DNA of 64,000 nucleotides from contig JACDQD010000004.1 of assembly GCA_019843655.1 (NCBI GenBank), positions 1,178,001-1,242,000 of the forward strand, in the 5' to 3' direction. The notes under the pieces were generated by a model. The model had not been told where the DNA came from, did not search any database, and saw nothing but the letters and a program-made list of their open reading frames with translations. Source of the DNA: Lethocerus indicus. Lineage: Eukaryota; Arthropoda; Insecta; Hemiptera; Belostomatidae. Numbering within the stretch: the first letter of the stretch is position 1; every line of letters starts with the position of its first letter. Position numbers and translations under genes: made by a program. Below are positions 1 to 11,928 of this stretch, piece by piece.

Positions 1-1408
1 TTACGTAAGGCTGTTGCGGAATTTATTTCCGCCAAAATTAAAAGATAATTTTGTGTTTCAACTCTGTTGAACGGAAATTAGTCACGGCAACATCGTGACT
101 ACTGAAGACCGATTGTGTCCCTTTGAAAATAAATCGCTTTTCCTTTCTTAATGGATATTCGGCCATAAAATACTACTTTTAATGAAGCGGTATATTAAAG
201 TGTAAAATTCATTAGGAAATGTTACAGTAATAATAGAAATGTTTTGCCTTATCCAGAAAAAACTAGCGAGTGGAAATAGAAAATCGAATTTACGCTGATA
301 GCTTAGTAAATATACTAAGAACATTATGTTAATGAGGCATTAGCCAATCGAAGATGAATCACCACTGGTTGATTAAGACATTACTCTTACACCTTTGATG
401 TCGAAAATTACTTGAAAATGTAGAATAATTACATTTTGCAAATTTAATATCCAACACAAGAAAATAAAAATTTCAGTCAAAACTTAATTTTAATTTGGTC
501 GTTAATTTAAATTTAAACCGTTGCAACCAGAACGTTTTTTACTGTGGGGCCTTTTCATTAGTACCCCGTGTTAAATCATATATTCGGGTTTTGCAAAAAC
601 CGAAGCGGTTGGCCGGAAATTATATGCACAAGAAGTGCCAACAGGTCGGCCCCCAGCGGGGGGGCGGTGTAATTAATCGGGTTTTCTACTAAACCAGCGG
701 ATGTTGTTCTTCTTTAACTGTACGGCTTCCCAGCTGAATCTTCATCCCGATGTACGACGGGATCAACTCTGAAGGAACTATTCGATGTCCGAATAATTGT
801 CCAATATTTAAATTCGAGTTCCGCGTACCCGGAAATTCCGAAACCGACGTACGGATTCGATTGAAATTCTACGTACGGGCGATTAGGGGACGTGGCGCGC
901 GACCCCAACAACGCCCACTCGAATTTGGTTCGTTCAAAAATTGAAACCGCCCGGGGAGAACCGCGGCTTATTTATTAAAAGGTAGGCCGTACCTTCCGCC
1001 GGGGGCCCCGCGCATAAATAAGATATTAATATCGCGCTTTGATTTACGGTTCGGTCTCTGTGGACGCGCGCCCAGAAAAGGGGGACGCAATTTTTTTTGC
1101 CCAGCAAGGCCGAAAGTGTTTTAAGGGATATTAGATTTTTTACGCGGCACCTGGAAAAAAATACATTCATTACGGCTTATAAACAAAAAGTTGTGGCGAG
1201 GTGGAAATATTTCAATTTTTATCCAATTGGCGGTCAGATCGCGACTGCTTTTTCTATTTTTACTCCGGTGTCTTTCTAATTTAGCTATATATCGCGTTTT
1301 TATAAGTTCCATTTTATCGATTCGTGTATCTATAAATATTCTCGATTCTATAGTTCTTTTATCTCTCCAAGAAGAACTACATTCTTGGTGGCTTTGTATA
1401 TTCTTGTC
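1..1408. other. no gene seen
   Basis: Mixed AT-rich and GC-patchy DNA. The short open frames overlap on both strands, start with weak contexts and show no codon bias, so I read none as a gene. A G/C-rich stretch around 640-1090 has no recognisable RNA or protein feature. Confidence 0.5.
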
Positions 1409-1832
1409 CACATACCCGACTCAAAAGAATCGACTTAAACAGAAAATTTGGATTCTTAAGGCCGTTACTAAAACGGACATCAAATTTGACCAACAAACTG
1501 ACACGGACATACGGTATAGAGCTGTGGGGTTCCACCAGGAGACATCCAATTTCAGTCAAAAGCCCTTCGTACCATCCTTAATGCTCCCCCCCGGGTATGT
1601 TTCTAACCGCACAATCCACCATGACCTCAACATACCGCAAAAGTCGCAAAATCCCGGTTCCCGAAGTTCCACTCCTCATCCTAATCCACTCGTTCAGTCC
1701 CTTTTCTCCCTTACCCATCCATTACTACCCCCCGCCACGCGTCGGCTTAAACGCCTTCTCAGCCCTTAGACTACACTGTCAAGTCTGACTAAACTTGATT
1801 GTACAAAATAAAAAAAAGGTTAACAAAAAAAA
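1409..1832 (+). mobile_element. 5'-truncated jockey-clade non-LTR retrotransposon, 3' end (copy R1)
   Basis: Translated pieces match the C-terminal end of jockey-type reverse-transcriptase ORF2: TRLKRIDL-like, LLKRTSK, then a TYGIELWGST-like block, FQSKVLRTILNAP and YVSNRTIHHDLNIP. The frame is broken several times, so this is a dead copy. It closes with a short 3' tail, GTACAAAATAAAAAAAGGTT, shared with the copies at 8.1 and 23.0 kb. Low-complexity C-rich stretches in the last third belong to the element. Confidence 0.85.
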
Positions 1833-3131
1833 TTGTATATTCTTACTCGGAGGTAATATGTACTGAAGATATCTTCCCAAATGCGATGAAACGCAGTACA
1901 GCAACATTTATTCTTTTCCACTTATTAAACGCGGTAAAATAATTCTTTAGAACACCTTCGGGGCTCAAACAAAGTCAGCCGCGATTGCACATGAATCCCT
2001 TCTAGCCACATCGTACATGTCTTTCGTCGCCCTTTCGTCCTGTCCCTTTTCTGTTATTTCGGTTTATACTTTACATGGTGTGCAGTATTTTCTTCGTGTG
2101 GGGTGGGGGCGACGGATTAAGAGGCAGGTAATTAACAGTTCCCCGAGGGTGCGATCGATCGACAGATCATTACCGACCGTGTCCCGGTTTAGTGCACACA
2201 ACATCGGACGAAATCGGTCCATATCGGGACTAATTTCCATTCGTAATGAAATTGACGCCCGCGAATGCAAATAGGCCCCTAATGAATGTTTAGCCGGAAC
2301 CGGTTGTAATGCAATCAGTTTATATAATGCGGTTTGGACGCGTCGTCGATCGCCCCGTACCGCACATACCGGTCGCCACCGATAGGCCCAGTAGGCAATA
2401 ATTCGGAGGATTAACCCGCCAATCCTTCCAATTCGCATTCCTCCGCTGTAGAATTTTGAAATTCAAATTTCCACGGGGGGATTAATGACGTTTATTCGGT
2501 TTATTCTTAGGCCGAGATTTCGTTTTTAGAGACACCGGGAAAACACCGTCTCGGTTATACGATGACGGTGCTCAGCCGAGTTTCGTGCACGGGTATGAAT
2601 AATACAACGAAACGTTTTGCACAATTATTTAGAGAGAATTCAAAATTGGTAAAACGAAGTCGGTGGAACTGAATTTCGCCTGAATGAAACAAGTCGAGCG
2701 TAAACTGAAATTAGAAGAGGTAAAGTTTCACTCCAAGTTGATACTGGTTTCTCGAGTATACTTAAATTCATACATATATTTTTTATTTTCAAATTATTAC
2801 ATATAAAGACCAATGACAATTCCAACTTTTTTCATTTTTATTATTCAAATTAGTTTACAACACAAGAAAAACCAATGTAATAAACGATTGGATCATTTAG
2901 TCGTATATTATCTCTATTGCTTGATATATGTGAGGGGATTTAGGCATTCTTTGAACTTGTAAAAAATATTTCGATCGACTTCACTCATCACATTATGTTT
3001 CTCACATTAAAAGAACTACCGGAATCAATCGGAATATTAAAATCCAGCAAAATCAAACGATATTACCAATTAAACGATCGTCAACTAATCAGATAGTTAA
3101 AAAATGTTATTACAGACATAAAGTAAGTATA
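1833..3131. other. no gene seen
   Basis: AT-rich sequence with a GC-richer island at about 2090-2440. The minus-strand open frame of 124 codons at 2064-2438 is arginine-rich, has no domain I recognise and no splice context. I treat it as chance. Confidence 0.45.
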
Positions 3132-3560
3132 GAATACCTGTTTTGTGGTCTGCGAGGGGTTGGAATACCGTAGATTTCGCGTGTTTCTGTCTCCTCTCGC
3201 CGGTTCGGTCTTTTGCCAGACCGGTTTCGGCCGCTCGCCATCTTCAGTAGCGGTGTTAGTCACTTTGGCACTTTGAATGTTTTTCCGGTATCCTCAGTGC
3301 ACTGTCACTGTCGCTTGTACTGTGTTGGTTGTAGTGTATTCGGTTTGATGCGATACTAATTTCAGTGGTACGGCGCAGCCAATGCTAACCCGCAACAAAG
3401 GTCTGTCTTACATTTTAGTATTAGCGCCTTACGTATAGCGCCTTAAAGTACAGGTGACAGTGACAGTGCAGTGAGGATACCCAAAAAAATATCCAAAGCG
3501 CCAAAAGTGACTAACACCGCTACTGAAGATGGCGAGCGGCCGAAACCGGTCTAGCATAAG
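3132..3560. repeat. foldback (palindromic MITE-like) element, near-complete copy F1
   Basis: The left arm (about 3210-3318) reads AGACCGGTTTCGGCCGCTCG, then CCATCTTCAGTAGCGGTGTT, then a stretch ending in GCACTGTCACTGTC. The same sequence returns inverted at about 3440-3551. The centre holds GGTACGGCGC and CTAACCCGCAACAAAG. Outside the left arm is TTTTGTGGTCTGCGAGGGGT, a block that recurs at 7078 and 26353. Two long inverted arms around a small centre, with no coding capacity, define a non-autonomous foldback element. Confidence 0.85.
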
Positions 3561-6095
3561 ATCAAACACACAAAATACGATAAAGTAATATGTTTTTCTA
3601 TTCTTCTCGTACGTATTATTAGTCTGTTTAATAAAGTTAATTGCCCTGAATTGTGTTCCCTATAGAAATTCGAACAGCAAACAACATTCTAAATGAAATT
3701 AATAGCGCTTACTCAAAATTGTTTTGACGTTATTTTTCTCAACCTTGTGTCTCGTGGAATTTGTCCATTGAAAGACTTACCGCCTCAAAAGAGGGACTTG
3801 GAATGAAAGTTGAATTGTGCATTGTCCGAAATCATGCATAGGAAATATAAGGGTCCGGGTAACTGGGGCCGCCTCCAGCCGCGACCGTCATACTTTCCGG
3901 CCTCTGAATGGGCGTCGTTCCGAGAGTCGTCCCTTTTTACTCGCGGTCCCGCTTACTTAATTAAGGACTCTCTTCCCCCATTAATCCTCCCTCAAACCCG
4001 CCCCCCCGTCCCGGCGACAAGGCTCAAAACTGGGACCCTTGTGACATACGACTTCCCGCCCGCACAGAAATACACACTTGACGCTTTTCCAACGGTCTAC
4101 AAAGTAACACAGATAAATTACTTGGTTATTTCCTCCGACCGACAAGGGACAATTTTATACTAGGACATAAAGTCATTTGAATATTGCGTGGAGACATTAC
4201 ATAAAAAATAATTTACGGCGTTGAATTATGAAAATAATACTCTCTAGATGTTTGTCGTAGGAATATGCGATTCCCGAATAAATTAATAGTGTTATCGCGG
4301 TTCGTGAGATAATCTGCCTCAGATCTTGCGGTCCTGTTGGGCCGGCGCCAAAACAGATATTCGAAATTAGCAGCTTTATATTACGGACATGTTTTGATAT
4401 TCCTCGTATATAATGAACAATCCGTGGATTGGCAATTACGCGTAAGACGGATAAAATTATTGCCGCTAACTGGTATATGATACATAATTTTGTCGAATAA
4501 TAAAAAAAAATGTCGTCCAGCTCTAATGGTGGAATCATTGTTTGCGGGGGGATGACGGGGGTAGTTGTAGGTAATAGGGGGTGGCTGGCTGCGGTTAGGT
4601 TGGGGGGTGAATGGAAGCACGCTTAATGGAATCGACGTCAATAGTTGGCCGGTATTCACTGAAATTCACCCCCCCCTGCCACCTGTAATGCATACACACT
4701 GAACGCCTCCTCAATTTTAAAATTAATTACACCCATCGGGCAAATATTATTTTGGAAACTTTCCCATCACATATTGGCATTTTCGTACTTTTAATTCCTA
4801 GTACAAAATTGGCCTAAATCCGTGTACTGTGATTATTTGGGCTACTCTCGTGATCAATAGGCGATTTTCAAATTTTAAATCCGTTCGGTCTGGTTTCTAC
4901 CTGCTCAATAATTGTAAAAATTTATAATTATTTGAAGGAAATAATTTTGAGGACAAAATTTGTATTTTAAACCCGGCAGTTTGTATATGTCTCGGACTAC
5001 AAAAACTCTTACTATATTGTAGTTCCTACGTAGCCTTGGAGAAGTAATAAACTTTGACGAGTGATGCCTTGCGATCAAAAGTGTCTAATACTTCAATTTC
5101 GTTTTTTCCAAGTGGCGATGATTACAGTTAGAGAGAACAACCGACATTGCTCATAAAAATAATGTTTCTAAAATTCATTTTGTATTTTAAATCGCCTTCT
5201 TAAATGGAATTGCATTGTTACGGTAATGCAATTAAAACAGCTTTCAACTCGAATTTTTAATCAAAGTTTGAAGTGGGGGCTTAGGTTTCGCGCTATAATA
5301 ATTCCAAAATCGAGAGTAGGAATTTCCCGCATCTTTATTTTCAGGATTGAAAAACTTTCCTTTTATATTTTTTTGTATTACGGTTAATTGAAGAAACCGA
5401 CCTGGGTGGAAGTATTAAAAAAAGAGAAATTTCCTCGCGATTATTTAACTTCAACGTTGCTTCTCTATTTAGAGTACAACAACAATGAGGCCGGGGAAAA
5501 CAGATATCCTGGGTTAATTTATTTTTATAAGGCTTTCTCTTTCTTTTATGTAAGGGCTTAGTTATAATAGAGAGAAAGGGAGGTAGTAAGGGAACTGAAG
5601 TTCATTTATAAGGAGTATTCGGTTTTCTAACGTGGCCGGGTTCAGTGTATAAGATAAGAGGGGTATCTGTAAGAACCGGGCTGCTTGGGACAGGTTTCTT
5701 AATTCGTGCGCCGAATAAATAAAGAACTTACGAAGTCGCGAAGCTTCTGTCCAGATTCAGTCAGATATACGCAATTTGTGTGCACTGTACTCCCACCAAA
5801 TCGAGGGTTCTTTTAGATTTATTATTACACGAATAAAACCCTATGCAATGCACATTTTGAATATTTACTCTCGCGGTTTATATCGCCAACAGAACGTATC
5901 CAATCATGCTGAAAACAAATAATGCTCCCCTCGTATGCATTCGATATGGTGAGTAATCAACAAGTTGTTTTTGTGTTCAACGAACAATGCTCCCGCAGGT
6001 TCCTGGTTATTCAACTAAGTTATCGTCTACGTTATTCAACACGGAGTTAGCCAATTGGGCCTATCTGGGTATTTATGATACACCTGCCAAGTCAA
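3561..6095. other. no gene seen
   Basis: No exon, RNA gene or strong repeat was recognised. Several C- or G-homopolymer tracts (for example near 4003 and 4547) and AT-rich sequence fill the stretch. Open frames of 60-120 codons overlap on both strands and look random. Confidence 0.45.
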
Positions 6096-6296
6096 AATCT
6101 CTATGGATACTTTATTATATTATTCGTTCGAGTTAGTTGGAGCTCAATTTGTTCGTATGTACGGCGCTGATACTAACCGGCCACGCAGGCCATTCCTCGG
6201 TGTCTGCCCCACCACAAGGGGCCTTAGAGCCGGCCAATCTTGACTTTCACCGGCCTTATTTCACTATTCCTGTTTTTGTGGTACAATTCGCCAATC

Positions 6297-6369
6297 GGGG
6301 GCGTAGCTCAGATGGTAGAGCGCTCGCTTAGCATGCGAGAGGTACCGGGATCGATGCCCGGCGCCTCCA
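6297..6369 (+). tRNA. tRNA-Ala (AGC)
   Basis: A 73-nt cloverleaf. The acceptor GGGGGCG pairs with CGCCTCC, with one G-U pair, followed by the discriminator A. The D-arm stem is GCTC/GAGC. The anticodon stem CTCGC/GCGAG encloses TTAGCAT, giving anticodon AGC. The T-arm CCGGG/CCCGG encloses ATCGATG. That unusual T-loop is typical of insect tRNA-Ala (known from silkworm). A TTTT Pol III terminator lies about 11 nt downstream. The body is identical in all five copies here. Confidence 0.96.
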
Positions 6370-6887
6370 ATCAATCTACTTTTGGTCCCGAGGTACAATC
6401 AAAAATGCGATTGAACCGAGACGATCCAGAAAATATAGGTATACAAGACCAAATGAGAGAGTTGCTAAGCGTATGTCGAGGAAAGGTATACCTAAAAATC
6501 CGTCAATTTTGGATACACGATGTCAATATTAAATATGTTAAAAACAACATTTCTGGACCAGTGTCTCTTTATACCAAACCGATCAGAAATTGTTAGATAT
6601 GAGATATAGAATGGTGAAAGCGTACAATAGTAAGGCGTCCTCAATTCCACTTATTAAACTATTTATTTATTATATAATTAGTATACTAATTGTTATAGTT
6701 TATTATATATTTGTTGAACAAGTTAGTTGGAGCACATTTCGTTCGGTTGTACGGCGCTGATACTAACCGGCCACGCAGGCCATTCCTCGGTGTCTGCCCC
6801 ACCACAAGGGCCTTAGAGCCGGCCAATCTTGACTTTCACCGGCCCAATTTCACTATTCCTGTTTTTTGTGGTACAATTCGCCAATCA

Positions 6888-6960
6888 GGGGGCGTAGCTC
6901 AGATGGTAGAGCGCTCGCTTAGCATGCGAGAGGTACCGGGATCGATGCCCGGCGCCTCCA
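6888..6960 (+). tRNA. tRNA-Ala (AGC), second copy
   Basis: Base-for-base identical to the gene at 6297, including the AGC anticodon. A TTTT terminator follows about 13 nt after the discriminator base. It lies 591 bp downstream of the first copy in the same orientation. Confidence 0.96.
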
Positions 6961-7062
6961 ATCAATCCTAACTTTTGGTCCGAAGATTACAACAAAATGT
7001 CGATTGGTCGAGAGACGATCCAGAAAATATGTCATTTATTATATAATATAATATAATACGTC

Positions 7063-7180
7063 GTTGAAAATACCCGTTTTGTGGTCTGCGAGGGGTCGGA
7101 GGACCGTAGATTTCGCGTGTTTCTGTATCCTCTCGCCGATTTGGTCTTCGTAGCGGTGTTAGTCACTTTCGGCACAAATA
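7063..7180. repeat. foldback family, single-arm fragment F2
   Basis: Begins TTTTGTGGTCTGCGAGGGGT and continues GTAGATTTCGCGTGTTTCTG, CCTCTCGCC and TAGCGGTGTTAGTCAC. These match the left outer block and arm of the element at 3132, with an internal deletion of the AGACCGGTTTCGGCC block. It lies directly in the 3' flank of tRNA unit 2. Confidence 0.8.
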
Positions 7181-8061
7181 GATAATAAAACACCTCCTTA
7201 TCCAATATGAACACGTTATTTGATCTCGGTTTAAAATAAAAAAAAAAAAATGCGTTGAACGAGCGATTTATCCCCCGTATAAATTTGTTGACGTTGCCAT
7301 TTTTCCCTCAGTGAAAGAAGAAAGAAAGTATACGGGACATAAACGATACACCGACTCACTTTTCCGACACATTTACGCTTTACGCTAACCCGTCAAATTT
7401 CATGACGCTATCATGTCCTGGACTCTGTTTGCCGTCTATTCGATATAAACGATAACCTATCCCAGGGGGCAGAAAAAGAAAGCGTTTCGATGGTCGGTAG
7501 TGGAAGGGGGAGGATGAAAAACGCCCTTCGGTTTCGGGCGATATAACATGATCTAGTCGGAGAGGGGGGGGGACCTGAAGGGATAACGGGGAACATGATA
7601 ATTGTAGGTATTAAACGGGGCAGGCCGTGTTATAAATGACGGTCGTGGCTCGGCCGGTTCATCTAATGACGCCGCCCTATCGGGTAGGTCGATTAATTGA
7701 GCCCCCACAACCCCCAACCCCCTCCCCCCGACCCAAACTTATACTAACAAAATTTCCTTGGCTTGCCTGCCGCTCGTTATCCGAGAACCCGCTCATTACC
7801 GCTAATGGTCAGACGAGGAGTTCGGGTAACGCCCCCTCCCTCCCTTTTAATCGGTTCAATTTAAAAATTTCCAACCTGTTTCCTTCGGTTAATCTGTAAA
7901 GTTTAAATACCCGACGGCCGAAAGCTCGTGCGCCCGAACGGGTCGGGGATGAGAGCGATGGGCGTTTAAAACGACAAAAAGTGGTCGTCTGTGTTGTTTC
8001 CACTAGCACTTGTGCCTCTGTATACCCCTGCACGCCATGAGAATATGATATATATGAAATT
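7181..8061. other. no gene seen
   Basis: Contains an A-run near 7240 and G/C homopolymers near 7565 and 7720. The two overlapping open frames at 7636-7899 and 7809-8033 lie on opposite strands and neither looks like a protein. Confidence 0.45.
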
Positions 8062-8491
8062 TTATTTTTTAATTTTTTTTAAAAAAGTTTTTTATTTTGT
8101 ACAATCAACCTGAATGTTATAAGTACAAGTGCTGATTTTGTTTTTCTTCACGTGTATTTCGTGATAAAAGGGACCACCCAAAGATGGCACTTTTCACACA
8201 AGAACAATTATAGTCTAAGGGCTAAGAAGATCTCTAGGCCAGCGGCGTTTAAGCCGACGCGGGGGGGGGATAAGACAGGAAAGGGGAGTGGATTGGGATG
8301 AGGAGAAAGGCGGGAGTGGAACTTCAGGAACCGGGATTTTGCGGTTTCTTCCAATGTCGGTATGTTGAGGTCACGGTGGATTGTCTGGTTAGAAACATAC
8401 CCGGGGGGAGCATTAAGGATGGTACGAAGGACTTTTGACTGAAATCTCCGGATTTTAGTCGATTCTTTTGAGTTGGGTATGGGGATTCCAC
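8062..8491 (-). mobile_element. 5'-truncated jockey-clade retrotransposon 3' end (copy R2)
   Basis: Reverse-oriented copy of the element at 1409. On the minus strand it carries the end of the reverse-transcriptase ORF (TRLKRIDL-like, then YVSN and TVTSTYRH-type frameshifted pieces). The 3' UTR contains TGCCATCTTTGGGTGGT and GTACTTATAA, and it ends GTACAAAATAAAAAAC followed by A/T-rich sequence. A stretch between TRLKRIDL and the YVSN block is missing relative to R3 and R4. Confidence 0.82.
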
Positions 8492-9816
8492 GTGAGCATC
8501 AAAATAGCGAAGGAGCATACAATAAAAAAATCGCACAATAACCTGTATGCTGGCAGATATGTCTATACGCGTAATGTATATTAAATGAAATATTTCGGCC
8601 TTATTTCGAATTCAATCCGGCATTTTTCACGTTATATGCCAGAAAAATACGTGAGGAAAAACGCTCGAGTGCTTGTCCATATTGTGTCGGGTCGCAAATA
8701 AGGTTTCATCCGTTTTCATTAATCGAACAGAAATGAATCATTCAGTCGACGCACATAATGTCGGGCGGGTGTGATTTATTCTTCGTTAAAACGGTGGGCG
8801 ACATAACTGTTTGACATAATTCGAATTCGGTTTCATTCCAAAATATTGTTACCGGTTCGTTGTTGTCACGATTTATTATCGGGCTTTATTTTAATTGCCC
8901 CCCGACTACTTACAATTTGTTTGTCTGCCTTTGAACGGCGGACAAACTGCCTCGGCAAATAATAAAAATTTATTTTCGCCGCGAGGAATGCAATCAATTG
9001 GCGAGGCCATTTCCAGCCCGTTTGTCTGTTCGAGCTTCCGACCTAATAATAAACCCCGAAGGAAAAAAAGCCAAAAGAGGACGCGTCCGTTTCGTACAAA
9101 TTCGAAGGAGAAATGTGTCGCCCTCCAAACCGCTAATATTAAGCTAATCGATTCCAGTTTATCTCCTGTAGCTGTTGTTTTTTCCACTATCGTTTTTTCT
9201 GATTTTTCCAAATCATGCTCATTCCTGCGTCAGATTTCAACCCCAAATTTCAGGTCGTAATATAATTTTGATAAGAACTTTTTTGAATCGTATTGTCCTT
9301 GCAATAATAAAAAAAAACGTTCCTAATTTATATATTCGAAAACAAAGAAAGTTTTATTCGTGTACCGTGTCGGTGGACCGTTTTTAGACTCATTCATGAG
9401 TTAGATAATTGAAGAGGAGAAAAATGAAAAATTATGATAGAGACTGAAAGGCAGCTCAATTCATGTTGTCATCAATTCACATTTCCATATATTATTGCAT
9501 TTTTCGTCTATTGAAGTTTCCGCGTTTAGTAAAATCTACAAGCGTAAATTACTCACTCCAAATTAAAGTCTAGCGTTCCAATTTGATGACGTGTTTCTAT
9601 CGCGAAAAATAAAAAGGAACTTCTAAATCTTTGACGACTCATTCATCAGTTTGTTCTTTTTGTTTTCAGTGCCGTTAAATTTCAGTTGTACCGTCAATTC
9701 AACTTTTAATATCACGCTCGAGAAAGTAAATATTCAATATTAAGTTTCCATTACGGCCGTAAAAGTTGAAGCGCGATAGAATTAGCCCGGGCCCGGCAAT
9801 ATTGGGGCGGCCTCCG

Positions 9817-9858
<42 letters not shown>

Positions 9859-10259
9859 ATGATGCATAACGGAATCGGCCCCTATTATGAATTCCGCTTT
9901 TAATAAGCTCGAGGCCCGTGCCCCTGACACACGCCCACGTCCCGTATAGCCCTCGGTCTTTGAAGTTGTGAAGCTCATACGAAATGATCTCGAACGCTAG
10001 TAGAACACTGTCGAAATTCAAATATCACGGTCTTTAAATAAAATTGAGGTCGGTTCTTACTAGGAAGGCGGACATAATTTTGTATTCGTGTCAATATTAA
10101 ATATGTTGTTATGGCTGTCATCGGTTGTCATTGCAAAACTGACTACACATTCAGAAATGTGGGATATAAAATAGTGAAAGCGTACACTGTAAAGGATGAA
10201 TACATAATTTATATTGAAAGTTTTAAAAATAATTCTTTTAAATAGTATTTAATACGATT
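8492..10259. other. no gene seen; GC island and CTG microsatellite
   Basis: A GC-richer island at 8880-9150 lies in an AT-rich stretch. Its open frames on both strands overlap and are not convincing. From about 10080 the sequence becomes the 3'-flank type of the tRNA-Ala units (GGGATATAAAATAGTGAAAGCG), without a tRNA of its own. Confidence 0.45.
9818..9864. repeat. (CTG)n then (ATG)n trinucleotide microsatellite
   Basis: About nine to ten CTG units run straight into five ATG-type units. The minus-strand translation would be poly-Gln/poly-Ser/poly-Ala, which explains the histidine- and glutamine-rich open frames here. No exon signals flank it. Confidence 0.9.
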
Positions 10260-10469
10260 AATATACTAATTGTTGTACTTTATTATATTATTTGTTGAAC
10301 AATTTAGTTTGAGCACAGTTTTTTCGGTTGTACGGCGCTGATACTAACCGGCCACGCAGGCCACTCCTCGGTGTCTGCCCCACCACAAGGGGCCTTAGAG
10401 CCGGCCAATCTTGACTTTCACCGGCCCAATTTCACTATTCATGTTTTTTGTGGTACAATTCGCCAATCA

Positions 10470-10542
10470 GGGGGCGTAGCTCAGATGGTAGAGCGCTCGC
10501 TTAGCATGCGAGAGGTACCGGGATCGATGCCCGGCGCCTCCA
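10470..10542 (+). tRNA. tRNA-Ala (AGC), third copy
   Basis: Identical 73-nt body to the other four copies. The 5' block (CGCCAATCA just before the first G) is conserved, and TTTT follows about 11 nt after the gene. Confidence 0.96.
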
Positions 10543-11194
10543 ATCAATCCACTTTTGGTCCAGTGATACCGGAAAAAATTGGATTGAACTTGAGTCGATC
10601 GAGAATATAAGTGTACTCAAGTTCGATTGTGCCATTTGTTAAGCGTACGTCGTCACGTGGTCTATGTTACTGGTCAAATGAAGGTGTAAAAATATATGTC
10701 CGGCCCCTACAAGATATTTACATTTTCAGATCACGATGTAAGCTATATTCTTATGGAGTCAATAAACATAAACCTACCGGTATCTCTTTTCATGGCTAGA
10801 TATTGATAAATACAGGATATAAAATGGTGAAAGCGTACACTACTAAGGCTATTGAGGCGATATCTATTCTCTGAAATTGCAGTGATTAATACAAAATCAA
10901 TATTGAATGTATTCAACATATTTCTTTAAAAAGTGAATTCCGCCCTCAATTCCGCATTATTAAACTATTTATTTATTATATAACTAGTATACTAATTGTT
11001 GTACTTCATTATATTATTTGTTCAACAAGTTAATTGGAGCACAGTTCGTTCGGTTGTACGGCGCTGATACTAACCCGCCACGCAGGCCACTCCTCGGTGT
11101 CTGCCCCACCACAAGGGGCCTTAGAGCCGGCCAATCTTGACTTTCACCGGCCCAATTTCACTATTCCTGTTTTTGTGGTACAATTTGCCAATCA

Positions 11195-11267
11195 GGGGGC
11201 GTAGCTCAGATGGTAGAGCGCTCGCTTAGCATGCGAGAGGTACCGGGATCGATGCCCGGCGCCTCCA
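11195..11267 (+). tRNA. tRNA-Ala (AGC), fourth copy
   Basis: Identical body. Its terminator TTTT at 11277-11280 is the first part of a 9-bp hairpin (TTTTGGTCC with GGACCAAAA, loop GAAGATT). Confidence 0.96.
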
Positions 11268-11855
11268 ATTAATTACTTTTGGTCCGAAGATTGGACCAAA
11301 ATTTGGATCGATCGAAAGACGATCGACGAAATAAGTGTTAGCAAGTTCAATTGCGTCAGTTTCTAAGCACAGGTCTTTACGTCCTTTACGTTACTGAAGG
11401 AAATGAAGGTGTAAAAATATATGTCCGGCGCCTCCAAGATATTTACATTTTGGCGTCTGCTTTCTTTTACCAAAGATCCATTCGGATTAAATATTTATAT
11501 AAATTAATGACCTGAGACATTACCGACGGAAATCTCATCTCATATGCTAGGCTATTGAGTCAATGAGTCGATAAATTTAATATCTTTGTTATAGCATTGC
11601 GGTGCTTTTCAGCGCCTTACAGCGGACATTCCATCGGAACGTTTATCCGAAGATTTACCGGCCGTATTAAGTTGGATGTTTCGCAATTGAAATTTTTACT
11701 GGTTGTACGGCGCTGATACTAACCCGGCACGCAGGCCATTCCACTGAACCGTTGGAGGTCCGCCCCACCACAAGGGGCCTTAGAGCCGGCCAATCTTGAC
11801 TTTCACCGGCCCAATTTCACTATTCTAGTTTTATTGTGATAAAATTTGCCAATCA

Positions 11856-11928
11856 GGGGGCGTAGCTCAGATGGTAGAGCGCTCGCTTAGCATGCGAGAG
11901 GTACCGGGATCGATGCCCGGCGCCTCCA
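11856..11928 (+). tRNA. tRNA-Ala (AGC), fifth copy
   Basis: Identical body, with an upstream block slightly diverged (an extra ACTGAACCGTTGGAG piece at about 11743). The 3' flank resembles that of the first copy more than that of the fourth. Confidence 0.96.

Larger units (their letters stand above)
6096..7062 (+). repeat. tandem tRNA-Ala units 1 and 2
   Basis: Two repeats about 590 bp apart. Each has an AT-rich leader (TTATTATAT-type, then GTTAGTTGGAGCAC), a conserved block of about 130 bp (TACGGCGCTGATACTAACC, GGCCTTAGAGCCGGCCAATC, CTTGACTTTCACCGGCC), the tRNA gene and a conserved 3' flank beginning TTTTGGTCC. The conservation of both flanks indicates segmental duplication of a whole unit rather than retroposition. 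Unit 2 is cut off at its 3' end by a foldback repeat at about 7063. Confidence 0.85.

Noticed and set aside
2064..2438. 124-codon minus-strand frame
   Set aside because: Arg-rich, no recognisable domain, partly covered by a plus-strand frame, no splice context or poly(A) signal pairing.
6240..6971. Frames reading MVERSLSMREVPGSMPGASN
   Set aside because: Translations of the tRNA-Ala gene and its flank, repeated at each copy.
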